The notes below the pieces were generated by a model. The model was not told the origin of the DNA. It was given only the letters and a program-made list of their open reading frames with translations, and did not search any database. A DNA stretch of 62,450 nucleotides from Acidisarcina polymorpha (lineage in GTDB: Bacteria > Acidobacteriota > Terriglobia > Terriglobales > Acidobacteriaceae), in the NCBI RefSeq assembly GCF_003330725.1, contig NZ_CP030841.1, positions 1 through 62,450 of the forward strand. The letters run 5' to 3'. Below are positions 8,264-17,652 of this stretch, piece by piece; position 1 is the stretch's first letter; the number at the start of each line of letters is the position of its first letter. A program made the translations under genes and the position numbers.

Positions 8264-10507
8264 ATGGAAACAACCGCTCCCGTTACAACCCTGCGCATCG
8301 CTCATCTTACCGGCAGCGATCCCGCAGCCTTCCATGTCGTACGCCTAAGCGACGGTAAGACGGCGCTACCGACAACACCGTTATCTCCAGTTGGATTTCC
8401 TGTCGATGGCCGTCCAGACAGCGATTTGCTGCGTGAGCTCCAATGGTATTTGGAGTCCTTCCTCGACTATCCATTCTTCCCGGAGGTTGAACGTGCTGAG
8501 AATGTTTTGCATGCATTGCGCAGCTGGGGAAAGCAAGCATTCTCGACTCTTTTTGAAGAGCGTACAGCCGGACGTCTCTTTGAGGCCTCCACTGCCGACG
8601 ACTATTCCTCGCTTCATCTGCAGATTGCCAGCGACGACCCGCGTATTCTCGCTTGGCCCTGGGAGGCTCTGTGTGATCCGGAACTAAGTTGGCTTGCACA
8701 GACATGCCAAATTGAGCGTCGCTTGAACTTGGGTCGGGATCCACAGCCACTCTCCAGTTCTCTGCCCAAGGACCGCGTCAACATCCTGCTCGTTGTTGCG
8801 CGTCCCTTCGGCGACTCCGATGTAAAGTTCCGTTCCATAGCCCGGCCGCTTATGGATCTTATTGAAGGCGACCGCTTACCGGCCCATGTTGAGTTGCTCC
8901 GGCCGCCAACATTCGATCAGTTGCGCAAGCATCTGGGTGAACGCCCGGGCTACTACCACATCTTGCACTTCGACGGTCACGGAGCTTACAGCGCGAATGG
9001 CAAGCAAGGGTCCATCCACATGCTAAGGGAGTCCGAGGGCACGCTTGTATTTGAAACCGAAACCGGCGGTCCGGATGAGATTGGTGCCGACAAACTCAGC
9101 GCCCTGCTTAAACAGTACGCGGTTCCTGGAGTGGTGCTCAATGCCTGCCAATCAGCCATGGTGGATGCGGGCGGCATAGATCCATTTGCCTCCGTTGCAA
9201 CCGCCCTTCTTCGCTCAGGGATGCGTGACGTGGTTGCGATGGCTTACTCGCTGTACGTTGGCGGAGCTCAGCAATTTCTCCCGAGCTTCTATCGTGGTCT
9301 CTTTGAGCAAGGCAGCATGGCCAAAGCTGTCCGGCTCGGACGTCAGCAAATGTGGACCCACGACAAACGAATTTGCGCGCGAGGAAATTACCCTTTGCAG
9401 GATTGGCTTCTTCCCGTTTTGTACCGACAGGACCCGCTTGATTTCTCATTCATTGCCGGAGAAGGCAGGACCCAAGCACTTCGCGAATCAAAACTACCGG
9501 ACGATCTGCGACTGAACAAGGACCCATACGGCTTCGTGGGGCGGGACAGCGCCATTCTTGCCATTGAACGCGCTATGCGTCGGCCTCCGGCCGGGATTTT
9601 GGTTCAGGGTCTCGGTGGCGTGGGCAAGACAACTCTCGCGAAAGGCTTCCTCCAATGGCTGGACTCGACTGGGGGCCTAGGCAATGGCTGTTTCTGGTTC
9701 TCATTTGAAGAGATTCGCAGCGCCGAATACGTCTTCAACCGGCTCGGAGAAGCACTCTTCGGTGGCCAGTTCGCAGCCTCGCCTGCCGAGCAGAAGATCA
9801 GAGCCCTGGGGGATAGGTTCCGGAGGCACCGCTTCGTCATCGTTTGGGATAACTTTGAATCTGCTGCCGGAATACCTGACACTGCGGTTACGGAGAATCT
9901 CACCGATGCGGATCGTCAACTCCTCGCGCTCTTTCTCGATGAGCTGCGCGGCGGCGCAAGCAAAGTTCTTATTACCAGCCGTTCCACAGAAGAATGGCTC
10001 GGTTCACACCGGCGCTTTTTGTTGCGTCTGGGTGGGCTGGATGGAGAGGAACGCTGGGAGTATTGTGATGCCATCCTCCGCGATCTAGGATTGACCATCG
10101 ACCGGGAGGACGCAAAGCTGGTTGAGCTAATGGATCTATTGGGCGGTCATCCTCTGGCTATGCGCGCAGTTCTCCCCAAGCTTGAGCATTTAGAGGCTAC
10201 GGAAGTGACATCTGCCTTGCGCTCAAATATCGCCAGCCTCAAAGCCATTCAAGATCCAGATTTTGCCGCTATTCTTGCGACACTTCAGTTTGTCGACCAA
10301 TCACTCCCTCTGGAATTGCGGCCGCTTTTGGTCATATTGGGCATGCATGAAGGCTACGTAGCTTCAGACTACCTGGAGGCAATGGCCCGAAGGGTTGATC
10401 AGACGTCGACCCGAGCTAGGATCAACCGGTTGATGTCGGCTTTGACCTCCGCTGGCCCCTTCTCCGAGAGATCCGCCAGGCGATCTATCAAATGCATCCT
10501 CTCCTGA
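8264..10507 (+). CDS. CHAT-protease / NB-ARC-type NTPase, N-terminal part of a broken NLR-like gene
   Basis: Of the 747 residues, the N-terminal 400 form a CHAT (caspase-like, clan CD) domain. The likely catalytic dyad is His239 (in HILHFDGHGAYS) and Cys295 (in VVLNACQSA). A STAND/NB-ARC NTPase follows, with Walker A GLGGVGKT at 449-456, Walker B-like FVIVWDNFE, and a winged-helix-type end (LREIRQAIYQMHPLLTSYL in the next frame). A good GGAG precedes the ATG. The frame is lost near 10465. Reading continues one frame over to about 10550, then shifts again into the TPR frame at 10584, so the ancestral gene was one CHAT-NTPase-TPR protein of roughly 1180 residues. Either two indels killed it, or the assembly carries two errors. 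Such proteins act as pathogen sensors that unleash a protease; that role is inferred here. Confidence 0.8.
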   Translation: METTAPVTTLRIAHLTGSDPAAFHVVRLSDGKTALPTTPLSPVGFPVDGRPDSDLLRELQWYLESFLDYPFFPEVERAENVLHALRSWGKQAFSTLFEERTAGRLFEASTADDYSSLHLQIASDDPRILAWPWEALCDPELSWLAQTCQIERRLNLGRDPQPLSSSLPKDRVNILLVVARPFGDSDVKFRSIARPLMDLIEGDRLPAHVELLRPPTFDQLRKHLGERPGYYHILHFDGHGAYSANGKQGSIHMLRESEGTLVFETETGGPDEIGADKLSALLKQYAVPGVVLNACQSAMVDAGGIDPFASVATALLRSGMRDVVAMAYSLYVGGAQQFLPSFYRGLFEQGSMAKAVRLGRQQMWTHDKRICARGNYPLQDWLLPVLYRQDPLDFSFIAGEGRTQALRESKLPDDLRLNKDPYGFVGRDSAILAIERAMRRPPAGILVQGLGGVGKTTLAKGFLQWLDSTGGLGNGCFWFSFEEIRSAEYVFNRLGEALFGGQFAASPAEQKIRALGDRFRRHRFVIVWDNFESAAGIPDTAVTENLTDADRQLLALFLDELRGGASKVLITSRSTEEWLGSHRRFLLRLGGLDGEERWEYCDAILRDLGLTIDREDAKLVELMDLLGGHPLAMRAVLPKLEHLEATEVTSALRSNIASLKAIQDPDFAAILATLQFVDQSLPLELRPLLVILGMHEGYVASDYLEAMARRVDQTSTRARINRLMSALTSAGPFSERSARRSIKCILS

Positions 10508-10583
10508 CTAGCTATCTCCGATCGACCGATGCAGAGGAACCCGAAGCTGCAAATCGCGAAGCATCGACTTCAAGCCTTTATGG

Positions 10584-11804
10584 ATGTCCTTGCTTTCCCA
10601 GCGGTTCGACCTTATTACAAAAAAACTACACGAACAGCGACCTATTTTTCAAACTTACGGTCAGAACTTCTATCATGCTCTCAACCAAGCCCAGAGCCGG
10701 GGGGCGCAGCTACAGATCGTCGCCTTCACCGAGTTCCTAGCCGCATTCGCTCGGAACAGCCGCAACTTTAAGGAAGCCGAAAGACTGTATAAGCGCTTGG
10801 CGGAGCATTCCATCGAGTTAGAGAATGAAAGACTTGAGGCGATTGCTTATCACCACTTGGGAATTGTCGCCGGCGAGCAGCTGGACTACGCAACTGCAGA
10901 GAAATGGTATTTCAAGTCGCTCGAAATCAAAGAACGACGTCGTGACGAGCCCGAGGCAGCAAGCACCTACCATCAACTCGGAACGGTCGCACTTGAACGA
11001 CGGGACTTTCCACTGGCGGAAAAATGGTATTTGAAATCTCTCGAAATTAAGGAACGCCTACGACAAGAGTATGGTGCTGCTTTGACTTACAACCAGTTGG
11101 GAGTAGTAGCACAGAAGCAGGGAGAATTTGGTAAGGCTAAGGATCTCTACCTAAAGTCGCTCGAAATTAAGGAGCGGCTGGGCGACGAACATAGCGCCGC
11201 AACGACTTATCACCAGCTTGGAATAATTACACAGAGGCAGCAAGATTTGCGAGCGGCGGAAAAGTGGTTTTGCAAGTCTATCGAAATTGATGAGCGACTT
11301 GGCGAGAATGATAGCGCCGCACGCGGCTATTACCATCTGGGGATGGTCGCCCGGGAGCGGCAGGATTTGGGCGCTGCTGAGAGGTTTTATCTAAAGTCGC
11401 TCGAGATCAAGGAACGCTTGAACGATGAGCACGGCGCCGCTGTGATTTACAACGAACTAGGACTGGTCGCCCTAGCTCACCATGACCTGAGTTCGGCAGA
11501 AAAGTGGCACCTCAAGTCTCTCGAAATTACTGAACGACAGGGAAATAAGGATGTTGCCGCCATGAGTTACGGACAACTCGGCATACTGGCAGCAGAGTGG
11601 GGAAATTTCTTAGAAAGCGGGAAATGGATGCTCAAATCTATCGCAGCCCACATTGATGCAGGCGATAACCATCAAGCGACAATATCCAAAAGAAACTACC
11701 TTGTCCTCTTCCGCATAGCCCCGGCGGCCGACCGCATCCAGCTCCGTGCCTTGTGGGATAGTGCCAAACTCAACGAGCCTTTCTTTAATGGAAGAGGGAA
11801 CTGA
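10584..11804 (+). CDS. TPR sensor part of the broken CHAT-NTPase gene
   Basis: This 406-residue frame has at least seven near-identical 40-residue TPR units (pattern AAxTYHQLGxVAxxxxDxxxAE, then KWYLKSLEIKERLG) from about residue 80 to 365. The DNA repeats with a strict 120-base period: the LEIKER codons begin near 10921, 11041, 11161, 11281, 11401 and 11521. The first residues (KKLHEQRPIFQTYGQNFYHA) match the hinge that normally joins NTPase and TPRs, so the apparent start at 10584 is probably not a real initiation site. In NLR-like proteins this part recognises the trigger. It ends right against the ATG of the 150-aa gene. Confidence 0.75.
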   Translation: MSLLSQRFDLITKKLHEQRPIFQTYGQNFYHALNQAQSRGAQLQIVAFTEFLAAFARNSRNFKEAERLYKRLAEHSIELENERLEAIAYHHLGIVAGEQLDYATAEKWYFKSLEIKERRRDEPEAASTYHQLGTVALERRDFPLAEKWYLKSLEIKERLRQEYGAALTYNQLGVVAQKQGEFGKAKDLYLKSLEIKERLGDEHSAATTYHQLGIITQRQQDLRAAEKWFCKSIEIDERLGENDSAARGYYHLGMVARERQDLGAAERFYLKSLEIKERLNDEHGAAVIYNELGLVALAHHDLSSAEKWHLKSLEITERQGNKDVAAMSYGQLGILAAEWGNFLESGKWMLKSIAAHIDAGDNHQATISKRNYLVLFRIAPAADRIQLRALWDSAKLNEPFFNGRGN

Positions 11805-12257
11805 ATGAGGACGAAAGAGAGAATCAAGAGGCTTGGCCAGACTCAAGCCGCGGAAATCCTTGAAACGATCGCTCGATACCGCCTCGCATCCGGGCCGCCC
11901 CTGGAGCTAACCCCTCAGTTGCGCGCACAACTCGCTTCAACATTCGGCCTGCTCGGTGCATCGCTTCCAACGGTTTCCGAGGGAGAACTAGCCCAGCAAG
12001 CTCTTATGGTCCTGTCGGAAGATCCCGCGACGGCCGTCGCCATCAGTACCATGGTAGATCAGCCCATCCGTGTGGCCCAGAAGCTCGACTTGGGTGCAAC
12101 CATCGCTCTTACAACGGCGGTATTGGTTGTTTTACAAACGCATTACAAGTTCGAACGCCACACCAACGGCACTTGGACTCTCAAACTGGAAAAAAAGCCT
12201 ACTAGCGAGCTACTCCTCAAGACCCTAGTCCAAAAACTACTCGGATACTCGAAGTAG
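11805..12257 (+). CDS. small partner protein of the CHAT-NTPase-TPR gene
   Basis: The 150-residue product starts at the base after the TPR stop (TGA then ATG), so it is almost certainly translationally coupled. It has a charged helical N-terminus, a middle with SEDPATAVAISTMVDQPI, a hydrophobic helix (GATIALTTAVLVVLQT, residues about 104-120) and a basic C-terminus. I recognise no family. Its position suggests a substrate, effector or inhibitor of the CHAT protease; a hydrophobic segment freed by cleavage would be one model, which is inference only. Confidence 0.65.
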   Translation: MRTKERIKRLGQTQAAEILETIARYRLASGPPLELTPQLRAQLASTFGLLGASLPTVSEGELAQQALMVLSEDPATAVAISTMVDQPIRVAQKLDLGATIALTTAVLVVLQTHYKFERHTNGTWTLKLEKKPTSELLLKTLVQKLLGYSK

Positions 12258-12445
12258 ATCACGCGATGGGGCCCGGGCCTTAGCGCGCTCCCCCATCTCA
12301 CCCTGCCTGGCTACCGGCGGTGGGGCGTTGATCTACCTGCATAACATCAGCCGAACGGTCTCGAAAACTTTCCGATTGGCGATGCTCAGCGAACCCCCCG
12401 AGGCAGGGAGGGGACACTTCAAGATAGGGAAATTTACGTACTCTA

Positions 12446-12885
12446 GTGCGCCGGGAGACCGGAAAGGAGTATCGGGTGAGAGTCCCGTGCAGTGAAGGAA
12501 TAGCAAACCACACTGGCCCCGAGTCATGCGTACTGCATCGCGAGGTGCAGGATGAAGCGTTGACAGGGGAGTCTGTAGGCCAGCCATTGAGCCGCGAAAG
12601 CGATAAATCAGTTCAGGGAGCCGCCGCCGTTAGCGTGGTGGAAGGCAATATCGACGGGCGCGATAGTGCGAGTGCCTGCTCGGCCCTGCGTGGTCTTAGA
12701 ACCTGGCATGCAGAGACGCTCTTTATCCGGAACCGGGAGATCTCCGGCCTGATCGCTCTGGATGTGCCGGAGCGGTCCGCATCGGGAAGACGAGGAGTCG
12801 AAGCCGATGACGCACGGGCCGGAGAAGTCAGACCTTTCCATAGTAGCGATGAAGCTGGCGAACAAATCCGGGCACACGGGAAGAG
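12446..12885 (+). mobile_element. group II intron 5' fragment with maturase N-terminus
   Basis: GTGCG at 12446 fits the conserved intron 5' end. It is followed by structured sequence typical of domain I (for example GGGTGAGAGTCCCGTGCAG, CCCCGAGTCATGCG and GCGTTGACAGGGGA). At 12807 an open frame reads MTHGPEKSDLSIVAMKLANK, the usual N-terminus of a bacterial group II intron reverse transcriptase/maturase. It breaks off after about 27 residues at 12888 and runs into a transporter fragment. Reverse transcriptase, maturase and domains V-VI are absent, so the intron cannot splice or move. Confidence 0.65.
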
Positions 12886-13345
12886 ACATGACCAGGGAGA
12901 TTTATCAGCCTCTCCTAGAAAGAGCAAAACACCTCCCGGGGGTTCAGAGCGCATCGCTGATGACCGAGGTCCCGCTCGGCAAGACTTTCAAGATGATCTT
13001 TACTTTGTCGACCGATGGCGAAGACGCGGCGGCACAGAGGCAAAGGGAGATGCGGGCGCAATTTCGTGTTGTCAGCCCTGAGATGCAAGAGGTGTTTGGC
13101 TTTCGCATGTTGAAGGGCCGCTTCTTCAACGCAGAAGATACGCCGACGTCTCAGCCTGTTGTCGTTGTCAACCGCGCATTTGTCAGGGCGTATACAGGAC
13201 AGGATCAGGATATGGGAAAAATACTTGGCGACTCGTTGCTCAGCTATGGTGGCGGGGATGATCGCAGAGCAGTCGTCATTGGAGTCCTCGACGACGAGCG
13301 GCAGGTTTCGGTCGCTGAACAATCCCAGCCAGAGATCGAGGTGTG
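12886..13345 (+). pseudogene. ADOP/MacB-type ABC permease fragment
   Basis: In frame with the maturase start, the sequence turns into LPGVQSASLMTEVPLGKTF, then VSPEMQEVFGFRMLKGRFFN, PVVVVNRAFVRAYTG and AVVIGVLDDERQVSVAEQSQ. This is the periplasmic core of the FtsX/MacB-like acidobacterial duplicated orphan permeases. Only about 150 of roughly 850 residues remain, with no transmembrane segments. The left junction is the intron and the right junction a ParB fragment. Confidence 0.75.
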
Positions 13346-13349
13346 TCTA

Positions 13350-13908
13350 CCCCGGCCGTCATATCTCCCGCTACGCCCGCTCCTCTAGGCGATACAGAAG
13401 AGGAGACCGAAGGTGAGGACGAGGCCGAAGAGCAAGCCGCCCAGCGCCAGCAGGAGGCCGAACGGCTCAGACAAGAGTTCAAGGAAAGCAGGAACGCCAA
13501 GCCGAGGAGCGCCGCAGGGAGTCCCAAAGGCAGCATGAGGAGTACGAGGCCGAACACGCCCGGAAAGCGGCCTTACATCAAGAACGTCTGGCCACGCTCG
13601 ACCGGATGATCGAGAATGCGCCCGCCATCATTGGCGACGACGAAAACAACCAGCAGAGCGCGGAGGAGGTTCTAGCCAGCACCCTTGCCAAACTCCCGGA
13701 CGACAAGCTTACAGGCTTCGCCCTCCGTCTCGGCTTCACCGCCCATACCGCTCTTCCCCGTCAGGGCGAGACCGACTTCCTGGCCGCAGCCGCAGCCGCC
13801 TTCGCTCCACCGCAACCCCAGAAAGCCAGCAAGCCGAAGAAGGCGCAGACGCCCCGCGCCAAGGCCACGCCCAAAAAGAGCGCCCCGAAAAAGAAAGTCG
13901 CAGCCTAG
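13350..13908 (+). pseudogene. plasmid ParB-type protein, C-terminal fragment with a frameshift
   Basis: The frame beginning near 13350 reads a Glu-rich coil (EEETEGEDEAEEQAAQRQQE, AERLRQEF). It shifts frame near 13485 and continues as RQAEERRRESQRQHEEYEAE, LATLDRMIENAPA, then AEEVLASTLAKLPDDKLTGF. It ends in a Lys/Pro/Ala-rich tail with TAG at 13906-13908. This layout matches the C-terminal half of ParB/Spo0J-like proteins on acidobacterial plasmids. The DNA-binding ParB/HTH part is missing. Confidence 0.55.
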
Positions 13909-13914
13909 CCCGGA

Positions 13915-13943
13915 GGTGGGGGAATCCGAAGGACTCCCCCACC
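13915..13943 (+). terminator. hairpin downstream of the ParB fragment
   Basis: GGTGGGGGA at 13915-13923 pairs perfectly with TCCCCCACC at 13935-13943 around an 11-base loop, directly after a stop codon. The tail (CCTTCCT) is only mildly T-rich, so an intrinsic terminator is likely but not certain. Confidence 0.5.
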
Positions 13944-13989
13944 CCTTCCTCGACATAACGCACACGAAAACCACCACGGAGCCACTGCC

Positions 13990-14112
13990 ATGTCGCAGCG
14001 CATCGCTTACATCCTTGTTCCCGGAGCTACGCCCGGAAAGCGCATCGCCTACAAGCCGTGTACCGAAGCCGCCGCCGAGTCAGTGATGCTTTCCAGCTCC
14101 CCTAGCGATTGA
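13990..14112 (+). CDS. short frame, probably a truncated gene start
   Basis: An ATG at 13990 opens 40 residues (MSQRIAYILVPGATPGKRIA onward) and stops at 14110-14112. It sits behind the ParB fragment and its terminator, as a second plasmid gene would, and its end looks like a random run-out. No family is recognised. Confidence 0.25.
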   Translation: MSQRIAYILVPGATPGKRIAYKPCTEAAAESVMLSSSPSD

Positions 14113-14163
14113 ACCGCAGCGCTGCAGCTCTTCGTTTTTAGCTGGCGCTACACTATATCTGCC

Positions 14164-15502
14164 ATGCCTTTAACCCCTGAATTGCGTAAGTTTCTTCGAG
14201 ATCTCTTCCAGTTTTTAGAATTGGAACCCGCTTGAGCATACCGACCCGCGCTACGTACCGCTCTATGAAAATCTCGAAGATGGAGATCCCGTCGAAAGGC
14301 TGTCGCGGACCATCAATTTCTCAGACAGTCAGAGTTGTCAGTTCTTCTCAGGTTTTCGAGGCACAGGAAAATCAACTCAACTCCTTCGACTGAAGTCGCA
14401 GCTTGAGGCTGATGGATATCTCGTCTTCTATGGGAACGCAATGAATTACCTGAATCCAGCGCTCCCTATCGAAATAGGGGACCTTTTAGTGCTGCTGGCA
14501 GGGGCGTTCAGCGATGCAGTTTCTGAATCAGAAGGCCTCAACCTGGCTGGGCAGTCCTATTGGGAGAGATTCACCAATTTCTTAATGAACACCCAGGTAA
14601 CGATGACTGATCTTGAGCTTGGTCTTGTCAACGATATTGCGAAACTCAAATTTGCCTTTCGGGACGCTCCGAGTTTCCGCGAGATATTGCAAAAGGCACT
14701 CTCGGATCGCCTTTTCGAAGTTGAGCTTCAGGTGAGGAAGTTCTTCGAGGATTACGTCAAAGGACTAGGCGAGCGTCATCCAGGAAATCTAGGCATAGTC
14801 TTTATCTTTGACAATCTGGAACAAGTGCACGGTTCCGCGACTACCGAATCCGAGGTCATCGCCAGCGTGCAGCGTCTGTTTACAGCCCACATTGAGCGTC
14901 TGAAGATTCCATATGTCCATCTGGTTTATACCGTTCCGCCCTGGTTGAAATTCCTGCTCGCTGGCGTCGATGTGGAGTTGCTCCCCAGCATTTGTCAATG
15001 GACAAAGCATCCTGACCGCGCCCGACGAGAAACAGGCCATGCCAGCATGCTGGACGTAGTTCGCAAGCGGTTCGGTCTTGAAAGCTTTAATCGGTTTTTT
15101 GGGGAAGAATCCAAGGCCGGGCAATTCGTCGAGGTCTGCGGCGGCAACCTACGGGATCTGATCCGACTGCTTCAGGAAGCCTTTCGCAGGGTTGACAATC
15201 TTCCTATAACAGATAAAGTCATCCATTCCTGTATCCGCTCCATACGGGATGACTTGTTGCCTATTCCAACTGACGACGCGATCTGGCTTTCTCGCATCGC
15301 CCGTCTTCGGGAGCCGTCGTTGCCCAATGGGCATCCGGAAACAATATCCCGCTTTACACTTTTTCTGGACATCCACCTTGTCTTGCTATTTCGAAACGGA
15401 GATGACTGGTACGACGTCCATCCTCTGATTCGCGAATATGTTGAGCAACTTGCGTCAACGGAACAACGCCAAGCTGCTGTTGAGCAAGGGGGCGTTTCGT
15501 GA
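14164..15502 (+). CDS. P-loop ATPase of a two-gene STAND-like system, N-terminus frameshifted
   Basis: The start MPLTPELRKFLRDLFQFLEL at 14164 runs into TGA near 14233. One frame over, NPLEHTDPRYVPLYENLEDG continues in a single frame to 15502. It includes the Walker A GFRGTGKST at 14351-14377 and a Walker B-like GIVFIFDNLEQ, about 440 residues in all. A later ATG at 14441 would lose the P-loop, so the gene is probably broken (or the base is a sequencing error). The family is an AAA/STAND-like ATPase seen next to TPR partners. Its stop overlaps the GTG of the TPR gene, so the two are coupled. Confidence 0.65.
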
Positions 15503-17151
15503 GCGCACCGCAGGGGCGAGATGCAGCATTACATAGTGCATTGTCGATTGACGCCGATTGGCAGGCCTTTCTCCGGCATTTTGATTTGAGCCGGGGTTTT
15601 TCTTTCTTGTTGCTTCTCGTGGATAGCTGTGAAAATGCTGGTTTTCTGCGCGAAGATCTCTCCCGCCACCTAACGGAAATTGGCTCAGGGCCCATCGAAG
15701 ACATCCTGTCCTGGTGCGAGCCGACCGGATCTCTCGAAGAACTTAACAACCTTCCCTCGCTTCTTCGGTATTCGAAGTTCTCGCACGCCCTGGGTGCGAT
15801 CTGGTGTGAAGCTGTGGCGTCAGAAAGCGACCCACAGATAGAGCGGTGGCGGCGCGAGTGGTGGCTTTGTTTTTCAAGGCTCAACCAGGTGCGCAACATT
15901 CTTCAGCGAACAATTCCCTGTCCGCTCGTGTTCGTCGGCGCCCCCTGGGTGCAGAAAACGGTTCGAGAGGCCGCTCCCGATCTTTGGTCGATACGATCGT
16001 CAGTGTCTCGCATTTTCCTTCGAACGACTGCCCGGAACCTCTTAGAGGGACAGATCCTCGATTCCGATGTCATACCCCGCACATCCGATATAGCTGATCC
16101 CGAGTACGCTCTAAAAATGGCCGAGAGGCTACACGTAAGGGGATCGGCTCGCGAAGAAGCTGAGATGCTTAATATCGCGGGTTCGGCCTTAGTAATGAAG
16201 GAGCAGTTTGCTGAAGCGACCCCGATCCTGCAGCGTGCACAGATGCTTCTCCTTCAAACGCCGGACTTGAGGCGTGAGCTGGCAGAAAACGAGATATGGC
16301 TGGGAATTGCCTACCGTCGTCTCGGCCAACTTTCTGAAGCGGAACGTGTGCTTCGCGATGCGATTGAGACTATAGAAATGTTCGACAGTCCGCAGCCTTC
16401 CTTGCTTGCGTCGGCTCTTCATAATCTCGCAATTGTCCTTGGACAGCAAGGGGCGGTGGAAGAATCAATAAGCCTTCTCCAACGCACTTTATCCTCTCAG
16501 ATCAGAAGCCTGGGGGAAGACCATCCATTCGTTGCGCGCCTTTGGCTTGACCTGGGATCTCTGTTGCATAGACATCAGCGTCACGTCGAAGCAGAGTCCG
16601 CTTACCGGAAGGCTCTTTCGATTCAAAGCACGTCTCTAGGTAGGGAGCAACCGGATACCGCGGATGTGTTGTCCAATCTGGGCCTCCTCCACCAGGCGAT
16701 GGGCCACCATCACGAAGCTGAAGTTGAATTCCGTAAAGCGCTGGCAATTTGGGAGAAGACACTCGGGTCTCGTCATCCGCGCGTTCATACGGGTTACTAC
16801 AATCTAGCAATCAATCTTTATCAGGCGGGAAGGATCCAGGAAGCAGAGCGTTCAGCACGAAAAGCGTTCGAGATTGAAATGGAAGCTGAAGGATATTTAT
16901 CTCCAACGCCCTATGGCGCTTCGATGATTCTGGCACTAGTACTGGATGCGCAGGATCGCAAGGCAGAGGCAAAAGCCGTTGCTTTGCGCGGCTTTGATCT
17001 GTTTATGAAAGCGTCATTGAAATCTCATCCGCCGGTTTCATCCGTCGAGCCAATTCTGAACGGGTATCTGGAGCTATTTAGGCACCTTGGAATAGCCGAG
17101 CACCTATATAGTAGACAACTGGAAGACGCTATCGCGGACGCCGAGACATGA
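15499..17151 (+). CDS. TPR partner protein of the P-loop ATPase
   Basis: The 550-residue product starts at a GTG that overlaps the ATPase stop by four bases. Residues 20-175 form a domain with FDLSRGFSFLLLLVDSCENA and CPLVFVGAPWVQKTV followed by APDLWSIRSSVSRI. This 'hxPLVhh.P......APDLW' pattern occurs in the N-terminal regions of bacterial STAND/TPR signalling proteins. Residues 190-530 contain about eight TPRs, including kinesin-light-chain-like units (AEVEFRKALAIWEKTLGSRH, AESAYRKALSIQSTSLG). The pair looks like a STAND sensor split into ATPase and sensor chains. Anti-phage function is inference from neighbours. Confidence 0.7.
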   Translation: MSAPQGRDAALHSALSIDADWQAFLRHFDLSRGFSFLLLLVDSCENAGFLREDLSRHLTEIGSGPIEDILSWCEPTGSLEELNNLPSLLRYSKFSHALGAIWCEAVASESDPQIERWRREWWLCFSRLNQVRNILQRTIPCPLVFVGAPWVQKTVREAAPDLWSIRSSVSRIFLRTTARNLLEGQILDSDVIPRTSDIADPEYALKMAERLHVRGSAREEAEMLNIAGSALVMKEQFAEATPILQRAQMLLLQTPDLRRELAENEIWLGIAYRRLGQLSEAERVLRDAIETIEMFDSPQPSLLASALHNLAIVLGQQGAVEESISLLQRTLSSQIRSLGEDHPFVARLWLDLGSLLHRHQRHVEAESAYRKALSIQSTSLGREQPDTADVLSNLGLLHQAMGHHHEAEVEFRKALAIWEKTLGSRHPRVHTGYYNLAINLYQAGRIQEAERSARKAFEIEMEAEGYLSPTPYGASMILALVLDAQDRKAEAKAVALRGFDLFMKASLKSHPPVSSVEPILNGYLELFRHLGIAEHLYSRQLEDAIADAET

Positions 17152-17652
17152 TAGAGTTCTTCATAAACCACCTAAAATTAGACCCGTTAGCCGTTCTGGC
17201 GAACGGAAGGCTCATCGCTTAACACCCTGAAGTTACCGAGAACCCAGACTTTGCAGGCGTTTGGAAGTTAGATCGTTTTCACAAGTGCTGAAGAGCGGCT
17301 GTTCTTGACGGATGAGCCGCGCCGAGCTTATCTCGACCGGATAGCCGCCACGCACGCACCCAGATTCAATCCCCAACTAGGCGGTGTAAACTGCCACTGC
17401 CATGGCGCAACCCATTCTTCCAATCTTTCTAGCTGTTTTTGCGGTGGTGTCCTTTTAGCCATCGGCGCGTTCTCCTTCCGTAAGAAGGCGAGACTTGATC
17501 AAATGCTTGAAAAGCTTGGGAGTCTGCCGTTGAACCAACGTCAGAGCGTTCTTCGGCACGAAATGGGAATAACGCACATGAGCTTCTCAAGAATCGTCTC
17601 GGCTCGTGCATTGAACTGATCCTGCTGCTTACGATCCATATAATCCCAGCAC
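17152..17652 (+). other. intergenic region with a weak frame and a -10 box
   Basis: Only a 104-residue frame beginning with TTG at 17305 (TDEPRRAYLDRIAATHAPRF onward) is open. It contains a short hydrophobic stretch and no recognised motif, so coding is doubtful. A TATAAT at 17639-17644 lies only 8 bases before the ATG of the next gene, which would give a nearly leaderless transcript. Confidence 0.35.

Noticed and set aside
12446-13081. 211-residue plus frame beginning at GTG 12446
   Set aside because: It coincides with the group II intron 5' end and crosses RNA structure, and the maturase and permease are read in another frame.
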